Below are positions 37,061 through 39,923 of a stretch of 39,923 nt of DNA, piece after piece. The first letter of the stretch is position 1; each line of letters opens with the position of its first letter. A program made the position numbers and the translations under genes. The stretch is from Brenneria bubanii (GTDB taxonomy: Bacteria > Pseudomonadota > Gammaproteobacteria > Enterobacterales > Enterobacteriaceae). The stretch is taken from the NCBI RefSeq assembly GCF_022378355.1, contig NZ_JAKMAJ010000022.1, positions 1 to 39,923 on the forward strand, given 5' to 3'. The notes below the pieces were generated by a model. It was not told where the DNA came from. It worked only from the letters and a program-made list of their open reading frames with translations, and searched no databases.

Positions 37061-38026
37061 ATGCGTCGTCGTCAATTCCTGCAGTTAGCCGGAGCGATCT
37101 TTCTGGCATCTCGCTCAACGGCGGCCTTGTCCGAAACGCCCACCGCCTCTCAACTCACGCTGCCTGAATCAGGCAAACAGCTGCTGAAGTTTGGTCTGGT
37201 CACCGATATCCATTATGCGGATAACGACACCTATGGTGCCCCGGGAGAGGAGTTCTACGAGGTCTACCGGCATGCACTACCGAAATTTCGCCAGGTCGTC
37301 GACCTGTTCAATACGCAATCGCTCGATTTCGCCATCGAGCTTGGCGATTTTAAAGACTGCGTCAGCCCCAAAAATCATGAACAGACCCTAGGTTTTCTGA
37401 AACTGGTGGAGAGCGAATTCGCTAAATTTAAAGGCGATCGCTACCACGTAGTCGGCAATCATGACTTTGACGCCATCAGTCCACAGGATTTTCTTGCCTG
37501 TACGCAAAACGCCGGCGATGCCAACGGCAAGCTCTATTATACCTTTGTGAAAAATGGCATTCGTTTCATCGTATTAGACGCCTGTTATATCGACGCCAAA
37601 GGCAAAGGCGTGCACTTCTCTCACAATAATTTTACCTGGGATATCGCCCATATTCCTGATGAAGAGATTGATTGGCTGCGCGCCGTACTGAAATCCAACG
37701 ATAAACCCGTCGTGGTGTTTACGCACCAGACGCTGGATTACTTTGACCCGGAAATGGCGAAAGCGAAAGTTATCGTTCAGAATGCGGAGCCCGTGGTCAA
37801 AGCGCTGGAAGATTCAGGGCAGGTTCTGGCGGTTTTCTCCGGCCACCATCACCCGGGTCGTTATAATTTCAGAAATGGCATTCATTACTTGACCACCAAA
37901 GCGCTGGTCGAATGGCCGCTGCCTCATAACGCCTGCGCCATCGTTACGATTGATAAAGATCTGAATATTTATGTTGAAGGAATGTACGACGCCGTTTCCC
38001 GGCAGTTGAATAAAGCGCGAGCCTGA
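37061..38026 (+). CDS. Tat-exported calcineurin-like metallophosphoesterase
   Basis: A 321-residue predicted periplasmic phosphoesterase. The N terminus MRRRQFLQLAGA is a twin-arginine signal followed by a hydrophobic stretch ending near STAA. Metal-site motifs appear in order: DIH (Asp49, His51), GDFKD (about 95-99), GNHD at 132-135, FTHQ, and GHHH near 270. The pattern (FGLVTDIHYAD, then a YRHALPKFRQVVDLFN helix) resembles the Mn-dependent ADP-ribose/CDP-alcohol phosphatase group. The substrate is unknown; release of phosphate from nucleotides or phosphodiesters is inferred. GGGAGA lies seven bases before the ATG. E. coli has other genes at this place, so it looks lineage-specific. Confidence 0.88.
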   Translation: MRRRQFLQLAGAIFLASRSTAALSETPTASQLTLPESGKQLLKFGLVTDIHYADNDTYGAPGEEFYEVYRHALPKFRQVVDLFNTQSLDFAIELGDFKDCVSPKNHEQTLGFLKLVESEFAKFKGDRYHVVGNHDFDAISPQDFLACTQNAGDANGKLYYTFVKNGIRFIVLDACYIDAKGKGVHFSHNNFTWDIAHIPDEEIDWLRAVLKSNDKPVVVFTHQTLDYFDPEMAKAKVIVQNAEPVVKALEDSGQVLAVFSGHHHPGRYNFRNGIHYLTTKALVEWPLPHNACAIVTIDKDLNIYVEGMYDAVSRQLNKARA

Positions 38027-38129
38027 TAAAGATCGCTAAAACGCGCTGCGGAGTCTGTTTGGTATTTTTCTATTATCGGGCAGGTGATTCGCTTATTTTC
38101 AACCGCTACAGCGTTAGAATAGGCATTTA

Positions 38130-38180
38130 CCCGGCCCGGCCCGGAACGGAACGGAACGGAACGGAACGGAACGGAACGGA
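38130..38180. repeat. Pentanucleotide tandem repeat, (CCCGG)3 then (CGGAA)7-8
   Basis: Three CCCGG units at 38130-38144 merge into seven full CGGAA units and a partial eighth at 38142-38180. The tract is intergenic between the phosphoesterase stop and the terminator. ORFs across it on either strand look like chance frames. Such a tract should vary in copy number between strains by slippage. Confidence 0.92.
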
Positions 38181-38214
38181 TGGAGTTTATCCCGCCAGGA
38201 TCCAGTCGCATAAG

Positions 38215-38245
38215 AAAAGGCTCATGAATCATCATGAGCCTTTTT
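38215..38245. terminator. Bidirectional terminator between phosphoesterase gene and grcA
   Basis: AAAAGGCTCATGA (38215-38227) pairs perfectly with TCATGAGCCTTTT (38232-38244) around a four-base loop and ends in a T run. The flanking A and T runs let it work on both strands: for the phosphoesterase on plus and grcA on minus. Confidence 0.93.
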
Positions 38246-38313
38246 GGGATACCGCTGCCGGCATCCCGATTCCCGCAATATTTACTGAAACTCGACCCGC
38301 GCGAATTTACCGC

Positions 38314-38697
38314 TTACAGGCTTTCGGTAAAGGTACGAGTAATAACATCACGCTGCTGTTCCGGCGTCAGCGAGTTGAAACGCACGGCATAGCCAGAAAC
38401 ACGGATAGTCAGCTGTGGGTATTTTTCCGGATGCTTAACGGCGTCTTCCAATGTTTCGCGACGCAGCACATTCACATTCAGGTGCTGACCACCTTCTACG
38501 CGCACTTCAGGTTTAACTTCCAGAGGAACTTCGCGATATTCGATCTGACCCAGATCGCTTACAGGAACGATTTGATCTGCGCTGTAAACGGATTTAGCGC
38601 AGACACAACGTGCCTCAGCTTTTTCGTCATCCAGCAACCAGAAAGAATTGACCAGTGCGGTGTTGTCTGATTTGGTGATTTGAATACCTGTAACCAT
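38314..38697 (-). CDS. grcA: Autonomous glycyl radical cofactor GrcA (YfiD)
   Basis: A 127-residue spare glycyl-radical domain that can repair oxygen-cleaved pyruvate formate-lyase. The radical Gly lies in [12 protein letters not shown] near the C terminus; the N-terminal MVTGIQITK matches E. coli YfiD. GGAGG five bases before the ATG supports the start. Two FNR-type sites upstream indicate induction without oxygen. Confidence 0.97.
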   Translation of the reverse strand: MVTGIQITKSDNTALVNSFWLLDDEKAEARCVCAKSVYSADQIVPVSDLGQIEYREVPLEVKPEVRVEGGQHLNVNVLRRETLEDAVKHPEKYPQLTIRVSGYAVRFNSLTPEQQRDVITRTFTESL

Positions 38698-38832
38698 TAT
38701 AGCCTCCGTAAAACGGCGTATTATTGTCTAAATTGAAAGTGGCGATAGTAACAAAGCGCCATCAATTTTTAACGATTATATAAAACAAAAAAACTCTGAC
38801 TACCTATATACCAGTACGGCAGCCGCCATTCT

Positions 38833-38846
38833 TTGATTTAAATCAA
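38833..38846 (-). promoter_or_regulatory. FNR box, proximal, of grcA
   Basis: TTGAT-TTAA-ATCAA is a perfect FNR consensus palindrome. If centred near -40, transcription would start near 38799, with TATATA/TATAGG around 38804-38811 as the -10 on the minus strand. Confidence 0.88.
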
Positions 38847-38885
38847 TTATAATGATCAGCATTATTCCACGATCTTGGCAATTTA

Positions 38886-38899
38886 TTGTTTCACATCAA
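38886..38899 (-). promoter_or_regulatory. FNR-like box, distal, of grcA
   Basis: TTGTT-TCAC-ATCAA matches nine of ten conserved positions. Its centre lies 53 bases upstream of the proximal box. This equals the spacing of the two FNR sites known for E. coli yfiD, where the distal site tempers activation. Confidence 0.72.
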
Positions 38900-39059
38900 T
38901 TTTACCACCACGCACAGGTTGCAATTTTTTTGATAAATTTTCAATTTTTTTCATAACAATCGATATTCACGCGCATTTTCCAGGCGTTACGGTTTTACCT
39001 TGGAACAATTGAACGGTAAGCTACCGACGACAAAATTTCTTATAAATGAAGAGAACACA

Positions 39060-39746
39060 ATGGCGACTTCTCTAACCTGGCATGATGTGCTGGCACAAGA
39101 AAAACAACAATCCTACTTTATCAATACGCTGGAATTCGTGGCTAAAGAACGCGCGAGTGGAAAAACGATTTATCCACCACAGAAAGATGTTTTTAATGCA
39201 TTCCGTTTTACCGAGCTCCATCAGGTCAAGGTCGTTATCCTCGGTCAGGATCCCTATCACGGTCCAAATCAGGCGCATGGATTATCCTTCTCGGTTCGCC
39301 CCGGCATACCGGCTCCGCCATCGCTGGGCAATATCTATAAAGAGCTGGCTAACGACATCCCTGGTTTCGACATTCCAAAACATGGTTTTCTGCAAAGCTG
39401 GGCGGAACAAGGCGTGCTGCTACTTAATACGGTATTGACCGTTGAAGCGGGTCAGGCTCACTCACATGCGAACCTGGGCTGGGAAACCTTCACCGATCGC
39501 GTTATTGCGGCATTGAATGAAAATAGAGAAGGCATTGTCTTTTTACTGTGGGGATCGCATGCGCAGAAAAAAGGCAATATTATCGACTGCCAGCGGCACC
39601 ATGTATTAAAATCGCCACACCCTTCGCCGTTATCGGCGCATCGCGGTTTTTTAGGATGTAAGCACTTTTCCCAAACCAACCAGATTCTCGAAAAACAAGG
39701 CGTTACGCCAATTGACTGGGCGCCGCGCTTACCCGAGCATCCATAA
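39060..39746 (+). CDS. ung: Uracil-DNA glycosylase
   Basis: A 228-residue repair enzyme that removes uracil from DNA. Family motifs: [12 protein letters not shown] with the catalytic Asp, LLLNTVLTV, and [11 protein letters not shown] with the catalytic His. I start it at the ATG at 39060 ([15 protein letters not shown]), which aligns with E. coli Ung; AAGAGA lies upstream. A longer frame from 39000 adds 20 unrelated residues and starts with TTG. It is divergent from grcA. Confidence 0.98.
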   Translation: MATSLTWHDVLAQEKQQSYFINTLEFVAKERASGKTIYPPQKDVFNAFRFTELHQVKVVILGQDPYHGPNQAHGLSFSVRPGIPAPPSLGNIYKELANDIPGFDIPKHGFLQSWAEQGVLLLNTVLTVEAGQAHSHANLGWETFTDRVIAALNENREGIVFLLWGSHAQKKGNIIDCQRHHVLKSPHPSPLSAHRGFLGCKHFSQTNQILEKQGVTPIDWAPRLPEHP

Positions 39747-39812
39747 GAAAATACTGCCTTCATCGGATGGGGGCAGCAACTGCAGCGCGCAAGAAAAAAC
39801 CTTTACGAGCCG

Positions 39813-39836
39813 ATTTAGGAATTTAGGAATTTAGGG
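39813..39836. repeat. Three 8-bp repeats beside the tRNA 3' end
   Basis: ATTTAGGA, ATTTAGGA and ATTTAGGG are directly adjacent, 11 bases beyond the 3' end of the tRNA-Ala gene. Confidence 0.8.
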
Positions 39837-39847
39837 AAAAGAAGGAT

Positions 39848-39923
<76 letters not shown>

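Noticed and set aside
37969-38235. Minus-strand ORF of 88 codons reading through the repeat
   Set aside because: It has a low-complexity core from the repeat and lies between two 3' ends; nothing supports translation.
38059-38670. Plus-strand ORF of 203 codons across the pentanucleotide repeat
   Set aside because: It crosses a microsatellite and a perfect terminator and is antisense to grcA; it has no ribosome site or family resemblance.

Overview
The window is a chromosomal segment of a Gram-negative gammaproteobacterium of the order Enterobacterales. Its right half carries the backbone order yfhL, acpS-pdxJ-recO-era-rnc-lepB-lepA, rseC-rseB-rseA-rpoE, nadB, trmN6, srmB, grcA, ung, with proteins close to the Escherichia coli versions as I remember them. 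The protein variants and the adhesin and Flp content fit a plant-associated soft-rot type (Pectobacterium, Brenneria or Dickeya-like). The genus is an inference that I cannot settle by eye.

Left part (1-6806): the N-terminal part of a giant LapA-type adhesin is on the minus strand and runs off the window edge. It has a retention module, a TAAG site of the kind cut by LapG, and about 103-residue Ig-like repeats. Divergent from it is a complete type I secretion system on the plus strand: a TolC-family outer membrane protein, an ABC transporter with a degenerate C39-like domain, and an HlyD-family adaptor. A strong hairpin terminator at 6763-6806 separates it from the convergent pilus locus.

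Middle (6812-18775, minus strand): a complete, tightly packed Flp/Tad pilus operon in the order flp-tadV-rcpC-rcpA-rcpB-tadZ-tadA-tadB-tadC-tadD-tadE-tadF-tadG. Several genes overlap by a few bases. A run of nine C (nine G on the coding strand) lies between flp and the presumed upstream promoter region. Upstream are two cyclic-di-GMP genes set in long AT-rich gaps: a PAS-GAF-GGDEF protein with a non-canonical SGDEF site and an EAL phosphodiesterase of the PdeH/YhjH family. The phosphodiesterase gene is preceded by a near-perfect sigma-28 (FliA) flagellar promoter.

Right part (22900-39923): conserved housekeeping genes, with recognisable regulation. A sigma-E promoter precedes rpoE, and two FNR boxes 53 bp apart precede grcA. 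A Tat-exported metallophosphoesterase gene and a hypervariable-looking pentanucleotide repeat sit between srmB and grcA. A complete tRNA-Ala(GGC) gene ends the window.

Taken together, positions 1-22700 look like an attachment island. Two surface systems, the LapA-like adhesin with its secretion system and the Flp pilus, lie next to one putative cyclase and one phosphodiesterase. The phosphodiesterase is wired to the flagellar cascade, which suggests a motile-to-sessile switch. This is the most interesting system in the window. The parts are known families, while the physical coupling and the possible phase-variable G tract deserve checking.
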